From Geobacter sp. (GTDB taxonomy: Bacteria; Desulfobacterota; Desulfuromonadia; Geobacterales; Pseudopelobacteraceae): a stretch of 9,020 nt of DNA. Every line of letters starts with the position of its first letter. Within the stretch, counting starts at the first letter, position 1. Shown one piece after another: positions 1-6,836 of the stretch. A program made the translations under genes and the position numbers. A model generated the notes under the pieces. That model was not told where the DNA came from. It saw only the letters and a list, made by a program, of their open reading frames with translations, and searched no databases. Where the stretch lies: contig DAIERH010000083.1 of assembly GCA_027346925.1 (NCBI GenBank), positions 1 through 9,020 of the forward strand. Reading direction: 5' to 3'.

Positions 1-32
1 ATCGTTCCCTGCGCAGCGGAAAGGAGTACATC

Positions 33-938
33 ATGTTTGTCATTACCGGAGCAACGGGTAACATAGGAAGCAAGACGGCCGACATCCTGCTGGACAGGGG
101 TGAGAAGGTGCGGGTGGTCGGCAGGAGCGCCGAGAGGCTGCGGCGGTTCGTGGACAGGGGGGCTGAGGCGGCGGTGGGGAGCCTGAAGGACACGGCCTTT
201 GTCACCAGGGCCTTTGACGGCGCCGATGGGGTGTTCGCCATGATCCCGCCGGATTACGCGGCCCCGGATCTCAGGGCCTTCCAGAACGAGATCGGGGCGA
301 GCCTGGCCACGGCCATCGCGAAGGCGGGGGTCGGCTACGTGGTGAACCTGAGCAGCCAGGGGGCCGACCTGCCGGGCGGGACCGGCCCGATCATGGGGCT
401 GCGTGACCAGGAAGAGCGGCTCAACCGGCTCGAAGGTCCCGACATCATCCACCTCCGGCCGGCCTACTTCATGGAGAACCTGCTGATGAACATCCCGCTC
501 ATCAACCGGCTGGGCGTTGCAGCTTCGGCCGTACGGGAAGACCTGAAGTTCGCCATGATCGCCACCAGGGACATCGCGGCCGTTGTCGCGGATCTGCTCA
601 TCAAGCGGGATTTTGAAGGCACCTCGGTCAGGGACCTGCTCGGCCGGCGGGATGTCTCCCTGGACGAGGCGTTCAGCATCATCGGCACCGCCATCGCCAG
701 GCCCGGCCTGAAATACGTGCGGCTCAGCTATGACGAGGCGGCCACGGGGTTGCGGGAGATGGGCATCAGCTCCGATGTGGCCAGGCTGTTCGTGGAGATG
801 AGCCGGGCTTTGAACGGGGGGCTGTTCGGCGTGGGCCGGCCGCGGACGCCGGAAAACACGACGCCTACCTCCATCGAGGAGTTCAGTCTGACCTTTGCCG
901 AGGTGTTCGCGGCCTCGACGCTGCGGGAGGCGGCCTGA
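33..938 (+). CDS. NmrA-like NAD(P)-binding oxidoreductase (atypical SDR)
   Basis: A 301-residue cytoplasmic protein with an N-terminal Rossmann fold. The glycine-rich motif TGATGNIG (residues 5-12, G6xxG9xxG12) follows the first beta strand, and VVGRS (28-32) ends the second strand with Arg31 placed to contact an NADP phosphate. NLSSQGA (105-111) and LRPAYFMENLL (141-151) are typical of NmrA/QorB-like atypical short-chain dehydrogenases, which lack the classical YxxxK pair. Family members are NAD(P)H:quinone or azo-type reductases or redox-sensing regulators, so the substrate cannot be assigned here. The start is set by AAGGAG at 21-26, six bases before the ATG. Length is normal for the family. 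It stands alone, is followed by a terminator and converges on rluD. Arginine codons are almost all CGG and AGG, unlike the CGC/CGT seen in a sample of baeS. Family confidence is high; function is unknown. Confidence 0.9.
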   Translation: MFVITGATGNIGSKTADILLDRGEKVRVVGRSAERLRRFVDRGAEAAVGSLKDTAFVTRAFDGADGVFAMIPPDYAAPDLRAFQNEIGASLATAIAKAGVGYVVNLSSQGADLPGGTGPIMGLRDQEERLNRLEGPDIIHLRPAYFMENLLMNIPLINRLGVAASAVREDLKFAMIATRDIAAVVADLLIKRDFEGTSVRDLLGRRDVSLDEAFSIIGTAIARPGLKYVRLSYDEAATGLREMGISSDVARLFVEMSRALNGGLFGVGRPRTPENTTPTSIEEFSLTFAEVFAASTLREAA

Positions 939-963
939 CCGCTCTTCCCCTTACCCTTAATGG

Positions 964-991
964 AAAAGCCCGCTTTTGGCGGGCTTTTTTT
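964..991 (+). terminator. Intrinsic terminator of the NmrA-like gene
   Basis: A perfect 10-bp inverted repeat, AAAAGCCCGC (964-973) and GCGGGCTTTT (979-988), encloses a 5-base loop and runs into a T tract (985-991). It lies 25 bases after the stop codon of the upstream gene. Because the left arm begins with four A residues, it could also act, less efficiently, on transcripts leaving the convergent rluD gene, which stops at 1039. Confidence 0.92.
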
Positions 992-1038
992 CGCATACTG
1001 CTGTCGGTTGCCGCCGACCCGTTTCCCGCACCATCGCC

Positions 1039-2016
1039 TCAGGCAGCGCTCTCCCGCAGGTACGCCACCAGGGTTCCCATGTCCTCCGGCATTTCGGCGG
1101 TGAACTCCAGGTACTCCCCGGTCGTGGGGTGGATGAAGCCCAGGGTGCGGGCGTGCAGGGCCTGACGGCCCAGTTTGTTGATCATGCCCCGCAGTTGCGT
1201 GTCGGGCAGGTTGTTGGTCCGCCCGCCATCCGGGTAGAGCGGGTCTCCCAGCAGGGGAAAGCCTGCCTCGGTCAGATGCACCCGGATCTGGTGGGTGCGC
1301 CCGGTCTCCAGCCGCAGTTCGACCAGGGTGATCCTGCCGTACCGCTCCTTTACCCGCCAGCGGGTGACCGCGTGCTTGCCGCTCCTGGCCTTGCCCGACA
1401 GCCGCAGCCGTTCCGTGGGATGGCGGCCGATGATCCCCTCGATCTTGCCCGTATCTTCCGGCGGATTGCCGAATATCAGGGCCTGGTAGATGCGTTTGAC
1501 GGAGTGGACGTTGAACTGCTCCGAAAGGGCCTGATGGGTGCGGTCGTTCTTGGCCGCAACCAGCACGCCCGAGGTGCCCTTGTCCAGGCGGTGGACGATG
1601 CCGGGGCGCACCTCGCCGCCGATGCCGGACAGGTCGTCGCAGTGGGCCAACAGGGCATTCACGAGTGTGCCCGTGCTGTTGCCCGCGCCGGGGTGCACCA
1701 CCATGCCGGCCGGTTTGTTGATCACGATCAGGTCATGGTCTTCATACAACACCTCCAGGGCGATCTCCTCCGGTTGGGGCTCGGCGGGCACGGGCGCCGG
1801 GATATCCACCCCGACCCGCTCGCCCCCCCTCAGCTTCAGCGACGCCTTGGCAGGCTGGCCGTCAACCAGCACGTTGCCGTTCTCGATCAGCCGCTGTACG
1901 GCGGCGCGGGTTTCGTTCTCCAGTTCGCGGGAGATGAACAGATCGAGCCGCATCGGTTCGGCGTCGGTGGGGTAGGTGAGTTCAAGCTGTTTCATTCGGT
2001 TGTCCGTTGAAGGCAT
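1039..2016 (-). CDS. rluD: RluD/RluA-family 23S rRNA pseudouridine synthase
   Basis: This cytoplasmic enzyme isomerises uridine to pseudouridine in large-subunit rRNA; RluD of E. coli modifies helix 69 (positions 1911, 1915, 1917). It has an N-terminal S4 RNA-binding domain (about residues 22-70, with the RLDLFISR start). The RluA-type catalytic domain has KPAGMVVHPG (101-110), the signature HRLDKGTSG (142-150) with catalytic Asp145, and GRTHQIRVH (239-247). The 325-residue length matches RluD. The start is uncertain: the ATG at 2016 has no clear Shine-Dalgarno site, and an in-frame ATG at 1995 (MKQLEL, residue 8) would fit the usual family N-terminus equally well. It lies 60 bp after the 87-residue gene on the same strand with no visible terminator between, so cotranscription with htrA is plausible. 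Assignment to RluD rather than another RluA paralogue rests on the S4 domain and overall layout. Confidence 0.93.
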   Translation of the reverse strand: MPSTDNRMKQLELTYPTDAEPMRLDLFISRELENETRAAVQRLIENGNVLVDGQPAKASLKLRGGERVGVDIPAPVPAEPQPEEIALEVLYEDHDLIVINKPAGMVVHPGAGNSTGTLVNALLAHCDDLSGIGGEVRPGIVHRLDKGTSGVLVAAKNDRTHQALSEQFNVHSVKRIYQALIFGNPPEDTGKIEGIIGRHPTERLRLSGKARSGKHAVTRWRVKERYGRITLVELRLETGRTHQIRVHLTEAGFPLLGDPLYPDGGRTNNLPDTQLRGMINKLGRQALHARTLGFIHPTTGEYLEFTAEMPEDMGTLVAYLRESAA

Positions 2017-2076
2017 CCTGGAGGTCAGTGTGTAATGGCCACTAAGAAAGGATGAGTCGGCTTCGTTTTTCCGCCG

Positions 2077-2340
2077 CTACCAGATGGTCGATTCGATCTT
2101 GCCGGAGCGCTTGATGAGCACGTCCACCACGGCGATGTCGTAGATGGCCCCGGGGTTGATCTCGGGGGCCACCCGGGAGAAGAAATGCTGGCGCCCCTCT
2201 TCCAGTTCGTCCTGGAGCAGGTCGAAGATATTGTCGTTCTTTATGCCGCTTTCCACCTTCTCCCGGTTGTAGATGGCCACGTCGGAGATGATGGCCCTCG
2301 CCAGCCGCCGCGCCTGTTCCGGATTGTCTATCATGGCCAT
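2077..2340 (-). CDS. Conserved-looking small protein of unknown function
   Basis: I do not recognise this 87-residue protein. It has no signal peptide, membrane segment, cysteine or metal motif, so it is probably cytoplasmic. The N-terminal half looks helical and charged (NPEQARRLARAIISDVAIYN, then DLLQDELEEG), while the C-terminal half contains a hydrophobic stretch (AIYDIAVVDVLI, about 65-76) that looks like a beta strand and ends in Trp. Start: the ATG at 2340 has GGGGAG about eight bases upstream; an ATG two codons later (2334) is a possible alternative. It begins 21 bp after the htrA stop and precedes rluD on the same strand, so it is probably the second gene of an htrA operon. The Shine-Dalgarno site and tight packing make it a real gene. 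Any functional link to proteolysis is only suggested by position. Confidence 0.8.
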   Translation of the reverse strand: MAMIDNPEQARRLARAIISDVAIYNREKVESGIKNDNIFDLLQDELEEGRQHFFSRVAPEINPGAIYDIAVVDVLIKRSGKIESTIW

Positions 2341-2361
2341 GGGTGCGCTCCCCGGACGTCG

Positions 2362-3810
2362 TTATTTGAGCCGTAAGGCAAAGTAGATGCTCGCGTTGCC
2401 GCGCCGCACCAGGATGGTCAGGCCGCCATTGCCGGCCACCTGATCAATGATGCGGCCATACTCGTCGCTGTTGGTTACCTTCCTGCGGTTGATGGATACG
2501 ATCACGTCTCCGTGCCGGATACCCGCCTCCGCGGCGGCGCTGCCGCGCTCGACCCCCACGACCACCACGCCGCTCCCCTGTTCGACGTCATCGACCACCA
2601 GTCCCAGGGGATCCGCCTCGCCCAACTGATCGCCATTGCGCTGTTCGCGCTGCACCTTGGGGGCACTGTCGGCATTTGCCAGGGTCATGTTCAGTTCGAG
2701 CGCCTTGGCGTCGCGGGACACCGTGACCCGCACCGGTTTGCCGACGCCGGCCTCGGCCACCAGGCGTTGCAGATGAGCGGGGTCCTTGACCTCGGTGCCG
2801 TTGAAGCCGGTGATGACGTCCCCCTGGCGGATACCGGCCTTCGCGGCCGGCCCCCCCTTCAGGACGTCATTGACCAGTGCCCCCCTGGCCTGACGCAGTC
2901 CGAAGGACCGGGCCAACTCGTCGGTGACCGGCTGGATCGTCACCCCCATCCAGCCGCGGCTGACGTTGCCCTTCTGGATCAGTTGGGTGAATATCGGTTT
3001 GGCCATGTTGACCGGGATGGCGAAGCCGATCCCCTGTCCGGCGGCCACGATGGCGGTGTTGATGCCGATCACCTCCCCGTAGACGTTCAGGAGCGGCCCG
3101 CCCGAGTTGCCGGGGTTGATGGAGGCGTCGGTCTGGATGAAGTTCTCGTAGGTCTCGATGCCGACGTTTGAACGGCCGGTGGCCGAGATGACACCCACGG
3201 TCATGGTGCGGTCCAGGCCAAAGGGGTTGCCGATGGCAATGGCCCACTGGCCCACCTCGAGCTTGTCCGAGTCCCCCAGCACCGCCGTGGGGAGGTCGGA
3301 GGCATGGATCTTGATCACGGCAATGTCGGTCTTCTGGTCACGGCCCACCACCCTGGCGTCGTAGACCTTGTCGTTGGAGAGCTTGACCTGGATGGTTTCG
3401 GCGTCGCGCACCACGTGGTCGTTGGTGACGATGTAGCCGTCGCTGCTGATGATGAACCCGGAGCCCAGGCTCTTGTCGCGCCGGTACTGGGGAGCGCCGA
3501 AAAAGTCCTCGAAGAGGGGATTCATCTCGAAGAACGGCTGGACGAGCTTCTTCTTGCTGATGGTGGAGATGTTGACCACGCAGGGGGTTACCTTGCGGGC
3601 CACCGTGCTGAAGGCCTTCTGGCTGGCGAGGATATCGGAGGGCACGTCCTTTACCGGCGCTTCGGCTGTGCCGCTCTTGCGATTGGACTCGAGGAAGATC
3701 GGCGACTCTGATTTCTTGCCGCACCCTCCAAGCCCGGAAAAGGCCAGGGTGCAGAGGATGGCGAACAATGCCGAACAAAGGGGGGATCTCATGTTCATAA
3801 AGGGTTCCAT
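2362..3810 (-). CDS. htrA: HtrA/DegP-family (Do-like) serine endopeptidase, predicted lipoprotein
   Basis: An ATP-independent envelope protease/chaperone that degrades misfolded proteins. The trypsin-like domain (about residues 65-280) carries the full triad: His132 in TNDHVV, Asp162 in KTDIAVIKI and Ser236 in NPGNSGGPL. Two PDZ domains follow (about 286-377 and 400-480), as in DegP/DegQ/MucD, and the 482-residue length is normal. The N-terminus has a hydrophobic segment (11-27) ending in LGGC, a plausible lipobox with Cys30. Gly at +2 does not give the Asp inner-membrane retention signal, so outer-membrane anchoring facing the periplasm is inferred. The start could be Met1, Met5 or Met7; none has a strong Shine-Dalgarno site. 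A sigma-70 promoter lies at 3858-3886. It diverges from the XRE-cupin regulator and leads a possible operon with the 87-residue gene and rluD. Family assignment is very secure; membrane anchoring is a prediction. Confidence 0.95.
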   Translation of the reverse strand: MEPFMNMRSPLCSALFAILCTLAFSGLGGCGKKSESPIFLESNRKSGTAEAPVKDVPSDILASQKAFSTVARKVTPCVVNISTISKKKLVQPFFEMNPLFEDFFGAPQYRRDKSLGSGFIISSDGYIVTNDHVVRDAETIQVKLSNDKVYDARVVGRDQKTDIAVIKIHASDLPTAVLGDSDKLEVGQWAIAIGNPFGLDRTMTVGVISATGRSNVGIETYENFIQTDASINPGNSGGPLLNVYGEVIGINTAIVAAGQGIGFAIPVNMAKPIFTQLIQKGNVSRGWMGVTIQPVTDELARSFGLRQARGALVNDVLKGGPAAKAGIRQGDVITGFNGTEVKDPAHLQRLVAEAGVGKPVRVTVSRDAKALELNMTLANADSAPKVQREQRNGDQLGEADPLGLVVDDVEQGSGVVVVGVERGSAAAEAGIRHGDVIVSINRRKVTNSDEYGRIIDQVAGNGGLTILVRRGNASIYFALRLK

Positions 3811-3857
3811 TGGTGCGTGCTGTAGTAAACTATGCAGATTCTCAACCAGTGCCGTTA

Positions 3858-3886
3858 ACTATAAGTCATGTGTCAGCGGAATTCAA
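3858..3886 (-). promoter_or_regulatory. Predicted sigma-70 promoter of htrA
   Basis: On the minus strand a TTGAAT -35 box (3881-3886) is followed by a 17-base spacer and a TATAGT -10 box (3858-3863), matching 4/6 and 5/6 of consensus. Initiation near 3851 would give a leader of about 40 bases before the htrA ATG at 3810. No sigma-E-like GAACTT motif was seen. The dyad centred at 3913 lies about 60 bases upstream of this start, a possible activator position. Confidence 0.6.
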
Positions 3887-3902
3887 GTGTCGCCCCTTTG
3901 GT

Positions 3903-3963
3903 GTAAAACCGGCGTTGTTTTACCTGATATAATAATGTTATTGAAAATCGGGCGTTGTTTGTG
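3903..3963 (+). promoter_or_regulatory. Paired operator-like repeats around the -10 box of the XRE-cupin gene
   Basis: Copy 1 (3903-3923) has perfect 7-base arms GTAAAAC (3903-3909) and GTTTTAC (3917-3923). Copy 2 (3943-3963) repeats the core GGCGTTGTTT exactly (3911-3920 and 3951-3960, offset 40 bp) with a similar A-rich left flank. A perfect TATAAT (3928-3933) lies between them but lacks a good -35 box at the right distance. A second candidate promoter, TTGAAA (3941-3946) with 17 bases to TAAAAA (3964-3969), overlaps copy 2. GTGTAAAA also occurs twice, at 3901 and 3961. The layout fits two binding sites for an autoregulating HTH dimer; the binding protein is inferred. Confidence 0.45.
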
Positions 3964-4015
3964 TAAAAAGAAATTTATGAGTATCAAACGGGGTGACGTC
4001 CCCAAGGAGAACCAG

Positions 4016-4618
4016 ATGACCGATATCAAGGCACAGATCAAGGAATTTCGCATTGGGGAGAAGATTCGGGCGCTCCGTCAGCAGAAACGGCTGACCCTGC
4101 AGGAGCTGTCGGACCTGACCACCTTGTCGAAGCCGCTTTTATCGCAGATCGAGAACGAGCAGGTCATCCCTCCGTTGGCCACGCTGCTCAAGATCGCCAA
4201 GGGGCTCAGGGTCGGTATCCACTTTTTCTTCGAGGACGAGCGGAATCGCCAGAAGTACGTGCTGACGAGACACGAGGATCTCAAGGCCGTGGAGACGGTG
4301 CCGCGGCAGGTCGTCAACGAGATTTTTCGCCCCTATGTCTATCATTCCCTGGCCGGGGGGCTGCGGCACAAGCATATGGAGCCGTTCCTGATGGAGTTCG
4401 ACAAGCACGACTGGGACGACAAGCTCTTCTACAAGCACGAGGGTGACGAGGAGTTCTTCTACGTCACCGAGGGTGAGCTTGATTTTCACTACAACGATGA
4501 AGTAATCCGCCTCAAGACCGGCGACAGCATCTATTATGACTCCAGCCAGCCCCACGGCTGGGTCGCGGCCGGCGGGGGCAAGGCCAGGGCCTTGGCGGTG
4601 CTGTACACGAAGGATTGA
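4016..4618 (+). CDS. XRE-family HTH transcriptional regulator with C-terminal cupin domain
   Basis: A 200-residue cytoplasmic regulator. An XRE/Cro-type helix-turn-helix occupies about residues 13-67 (IGEKIRALRQQKRLTLQELS, then LSKPLLSQIENEQVIPPLATL). A cupin_2 barrel occupies about 120-198, with motif 1 around H141EGDEEFFYVTEGEL and motif 2 GDSIYYDSSQPHGW ending at His180. Such proteins bind operators through the HTH and sense a small molecule through the cupin. The second His of the usual HxH is replaced by Gly143, so metal binding may be altered or lost. The start at 4016 is supported by AAGGAG (4004-4009) six bases upstream. A 13-codon in-frame extension to ATG 3977 has no good Shine-Dalgarno site, and longer extensions run into htrA. 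It diverges from htrA, and the repeats at 3903-3963 are the likely operators. The ligand and target genes are unknown. Confidence 0.9.
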   Translation: MTDIKAQIKEFRIGEKIRALRQQKRLTLQELSDLTTLSKPLLSQIENEQVIPPLATLLKIAKGLRVGIHFFFEDERNRQKYVLTRHEDLKAVETVPRQVVNEIFRPYVYHSLAGGLRHKHMEPFLMEFDKHDWDDKLFYKHEGDEEFFYVTEGELDFHYNDEVIRLKTGDSIYYDSSQPHGWVAAGGGKARALAVLYTKD

Positions 4619-4641
4619 TGACGGGTGTACATGGAGCGAGC

Positions 4642-4667
4642 GATAAGGCGGCCCTGGCCGCCTTATC
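4642..4667. terminator. Perfect hairpin between convergent genes, possible bidirectional terminator
   Basis: GATAAGGCGGCC (4642-4653) and GGCCGCCTTATC (4656-4667) form a perfect 12-bp inverted repeat with only two bases between the arms. It sits 23 bases after the stop of the XRE-cupin gene and 28 bases after the stop of baeR on the other strand. There is no T tract on either side, so it is not a canonical intrinsic terminator. It may block read-through, act with Rho or stabilise the 3' ends. Confidence 0.6.
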
Positions 4668-4695
4668 TCATGCGTATCCGGGGACGCGCCAGTTG

Positions 4696-5379
4696 TCAGC
4701 AGGCCTTGGAAGGCGCCTCGAATTTGTATCCCACCCCGTACACCGAGTGGATGAACTCGTTGTCGGGCGCCACGGCGGCGATTTTCTTGCGCAACTTTTT
4801 CACATGGCTGTCAATGGTACGGTCGCTGACCACCCGCTCGTTGGGATAGATCTTGTCCATCAGTTGGAAACGAGTGTAGATGCGGCCGGGAGTGGCATGC
4901 AGGAAATGCAGCAGCTTGAATTCAACGGCCGTCAGTTCGAGGTCGATGCCGTGGAGGGAGGCCAGATACCGCTGCTCGTCGAGCAACAGGCCGGTTGCCG
5001 AAGCCTGCGGGCGGCCGCCTGACCGGCGCAGCACTGTTTTGACCCTGGCCACCACCTCGCGCGGGCTGAAAGGCTTGCAGATATAGTCGTCGGCTCCCAG
5101 TTCCAGGCCCAGCAGGCGGTCGATCTCCTCGATGCGGGCCGTTATCATGATGATGGGCACGGCGGAGAAGGAGCGGATCTCCTTGCAGATGTCCAGGCCA
5201 TCGCGTCTCGGCAACATCAGGTCAAGCAGGATCAAGTCCGGGGGATGGGATCTGACCCGGGGCAGCACGGCGCCGCCATCGCCAAGGCGGACGGCCTGAT
5301 ATCCCGATTGTTCCAGGTAGTCGGCCAGCAGCCGGGCAAGTTTTTCTTCGTCTTCCACGATCAGTATCGAACCGCTCAT
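4696..5379 (-). CDS. baeR: BaeR-like OmpR/PhoB-family response regulator
   Basis: A DNA-binding response regulator of 227 residues. The receiver domain (about 3-118) has the acidic pocket Glu9/Asp10, phospho-acceptor Asp53 in LLDLMLP, Thr80 in MITAR and Lys102 in CKPFSP. The C-terminal winged helix (about 130-222) contains RVVSDRTIDSHVKKLRKKI and FIHSVYGVGYKFE, closely resembling the corresponding parts of E. coli BaeR as I recall them. The start at 5379 (MSGSILIVED) is chosen over an ATG 13 codons upstream because it has GGGAGG at 5385-5390, begins just before the first beta strand and overlaps the kinase stop by ATGA, implying translational coupling. It acts in the cytoplasm on phosphorylation by the kinase. 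E. coli BaeR controls envelope-stress genes such as spy and mdtABC; no transporter genes lie here, so the regulon is unknown. The candidate site at 7141-7160 is worth testing. Confidence 0.9.
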   Translation of the reverse strand: MSGSILIVEDEEKLARLLADYLEQSGYQAVRLGDGGAVLPRVRSHPPDLILLDLMLPRRDGLDICKEIRSFSAVPIIMITARIEEIDRLLGLELGADDYICKPFSPREVVARVKTVLRRSGGRPQASATGLLLDEQRYLASLHGIDLELTAVEFKLLHFLHATPGRIYTRFQLMDKIYPNERVVSDRTIDSHVKKLRKKIAAVAPDNEFIHSVYGVGYKFEAPSKAC

Positions 5380-6836
5380 GCCATCCTCCCTGTCAGGGGC
5401 AGCGTCACCTTGATCCATAACCCGCCGAGCGGCGAGTCCATCCCATGAATAGCCCCATCGTGGGCCGCGACGATGTTCGCGCAGATCGCCAGCCCCAGTC
5501 CGGCTCCGCCGGTCGCCCGGTTGCGCGAAGCCTCGACCCGGTACAGCCTCTCAAAAATATGCCCCAGGGCTTCCGGTGGCACCCCGGGGCCGCTGTCCTG
5601 AAAGTGGATCACGGCACCGTTGTTCGCGTATTCCAGGCGAACGAGCAGTTTTCCACGGCTATCGGTGTACTTGAGGGAGTTTTCCAGCAGGTTGTCGAAG
5701 AGCTGGCGTAACCGCTCACCATCGGCAAAGAGCGGATTGCCCGAACCGTCCCCGAGTTCGCTTGCGAGCGCAATCCCCTTGGCGCTGAACTCGGGCCGGA
5801 ATGACTCCAACGCCTGGCTGAGGATAGGGGCGCAGTCCAGTTCCCGCTTCTTGTAGGTCAGGGCGCCCAGGTCGGAAAGGGAGAGCTGGTAGAGGTCTTC
5901 CACCAGTCGCGCCAGGCGGAGCGTTTCACCGTGGAGGGAGCTGATCGCCTCCGGCGTCGGCCGGCGGATACCGTCCTGAAGGGCCTCGATCTCTCCCCGC
6001 AGAACGGCCAGCGGCGTGCGCAACTCGTGGGAGATGTCCGCAACCCACTGGCGGCGCGCCTGTTCGTTGTTCTCCAGGGTGTGGGCCAGGGAGTTGAAGT
6101 CGCGGGCGAGTTGCCCGAGTTCGTCGGTCGAGGCGACCGGCACGCGGGCGTCGAACCTCCCGGCGGCCAACTGCCTGGTGGCCGCCGCCAGCGCCTTGAT
6201 GGGCCGCACCAGGCGGTTGGCCAGCGGGAGCGAGAGACCTGCTGCCAGCAGCACCACCGCCCCCGCCACCAGTGCAAGGGCGAGCCGCTGCTCTTTCAGG
6301 AACCTGACCTGGCGCTCGTCGGAGAAACGCTTGTGCGGCAGGAGCCCCAGGTATCCCACCACCCGCTCGCGGTTATGGAGGGGCTTGAGTTCGGCTGCGG
6401 CGGAAACGCCCGCGGGAGCGAGCAGCGGCACTTTTGCGGCATCCAGCAGGAAGAAGCGCTCACCGAAACCGCGGGGCGGCGGGGGGGGCGCCGGCCTGGG
6501 GCCGGGCTCTCCGTGGGGTTCCGGGGTGTATCCCCGCCATGGCGGCATCCGCTGCTCCCGATCCGGCGGCCCCGGTTGCTCACGGGGAAAGGAGGCGGCA
6601 ATCAGCCGGTGCCACTCGTCCGGATCGTTTTTCAGGAAATTCCAGTTTTCCCGCCCGGCGTAACCCTCCTCAAGACGCTCCGCCAGCCGGGTCAGTTGCG
6701 CCTGCTCCTGGCTGACGACATAACGACGGAATCCGCGCTCTATGTTCCACTGCATGATCAGGAACATGCCGATTACCGCCAGGCCCGCAGCGGCAAGAAT
6801 TGCCAGAAACAGGCGGTGGGTGATGCCGATCTTCAT
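5376..6836 (-). CDS. baeS: BaeS-like envelope-sensing histidine kinase
   Basis: A 486-residue inner-membrane sensor kinase. Order: transmembrane 1 (about 9-29), periplasmic sensor (30-184), transmembrane 2 (about 185-207), HAMP (about 208-258), HisKA with phospho-acceptor His270 in ADISHELRTPLAVLRGE, and HATPase with N box LLENSLKYT (383-391), DSGPG (414-418) and GAGLGLA (444-450). Similarity to E. coli BaeS is visible in ERGF near the first membrane segment, NWNFLKN, and the stretch from the H box through the BaeS-like PEAISSL and LGAL. The sensor contains a Pro-rich region (about 84-122) ending in a run of Pro codons, longer than the one I recall in E. coli BaeS. The start has GGGAAGG just upstream. 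It is first in the two-gene operon with baeR. The signal is unknown; the BaeS family responds to envelope stress, indole and metals. A C8 run in the coding strand (6481-6488) lies in the Pro-rich region. Confidence 0.92.
   Translation of the reverse strand: MKIGITHRLFLAILAAAGLAVIGMFLIMQWNIERGFRRYVVSQEQAQLTRLAERLEEGYAGRENWNFLKNDPDEWHRLIAASFPREQPGPPDREQRMPPWRGYTPEPHGEPGPRPAPPPPPRGFGERFFLLDAAKVPLLAPAGVSAAAELKPLHNRERVVGYLGLLPHKRFSDERQVRFLKEQRLALALVAGAVVLLAAGLSLPLANRLVRPIKALAAATRQLAAGRFDARVPVASTDELGQLARDFNSLAHTLENNEQARRQWVADISHELRTPLAVLRGEIEALQDGIRRPTPEAISSLHGETLRLARLVEDLYQLSLSDLGALTYKKRELDCAPILSQALESFRPEFSAKGIALASELGDGSGNPLFADGERLRQLFDNLLENSLKYTDSRGKLLVRLEYANNGAVIHFQDSGPGVPPEALGHIFERLYRVEASRNRATGGAGLGLAICANIVAAHDGAIHGMDSPLGGLWIKVTLPLTGRMA

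Noticed and set aside
976..2010. 344-codon open frame on the plus strand
   Set aside because: It is wholly antisense to rluD, has no domain and reflects the high GC content; the minus-strand frame has the full RluD signature.
3449..4015. N-terminal extension of the XRE-cupin gene to 3449 (389 residues)
   Set aside because: The extension overlaps htrA, has no homologous domain and no Shine-Dalgarno site, while ATG 4016 has AAGGAG at ideal spacing just before the HTH.
5380..5418. Upstream start for the response regulator (240 residues)
   Set aside because: Thirteen extra residues precede the first receiver strand and overlap the kinase end; ATG 5379 has a strong GGGAGG and the ATGA coupling.
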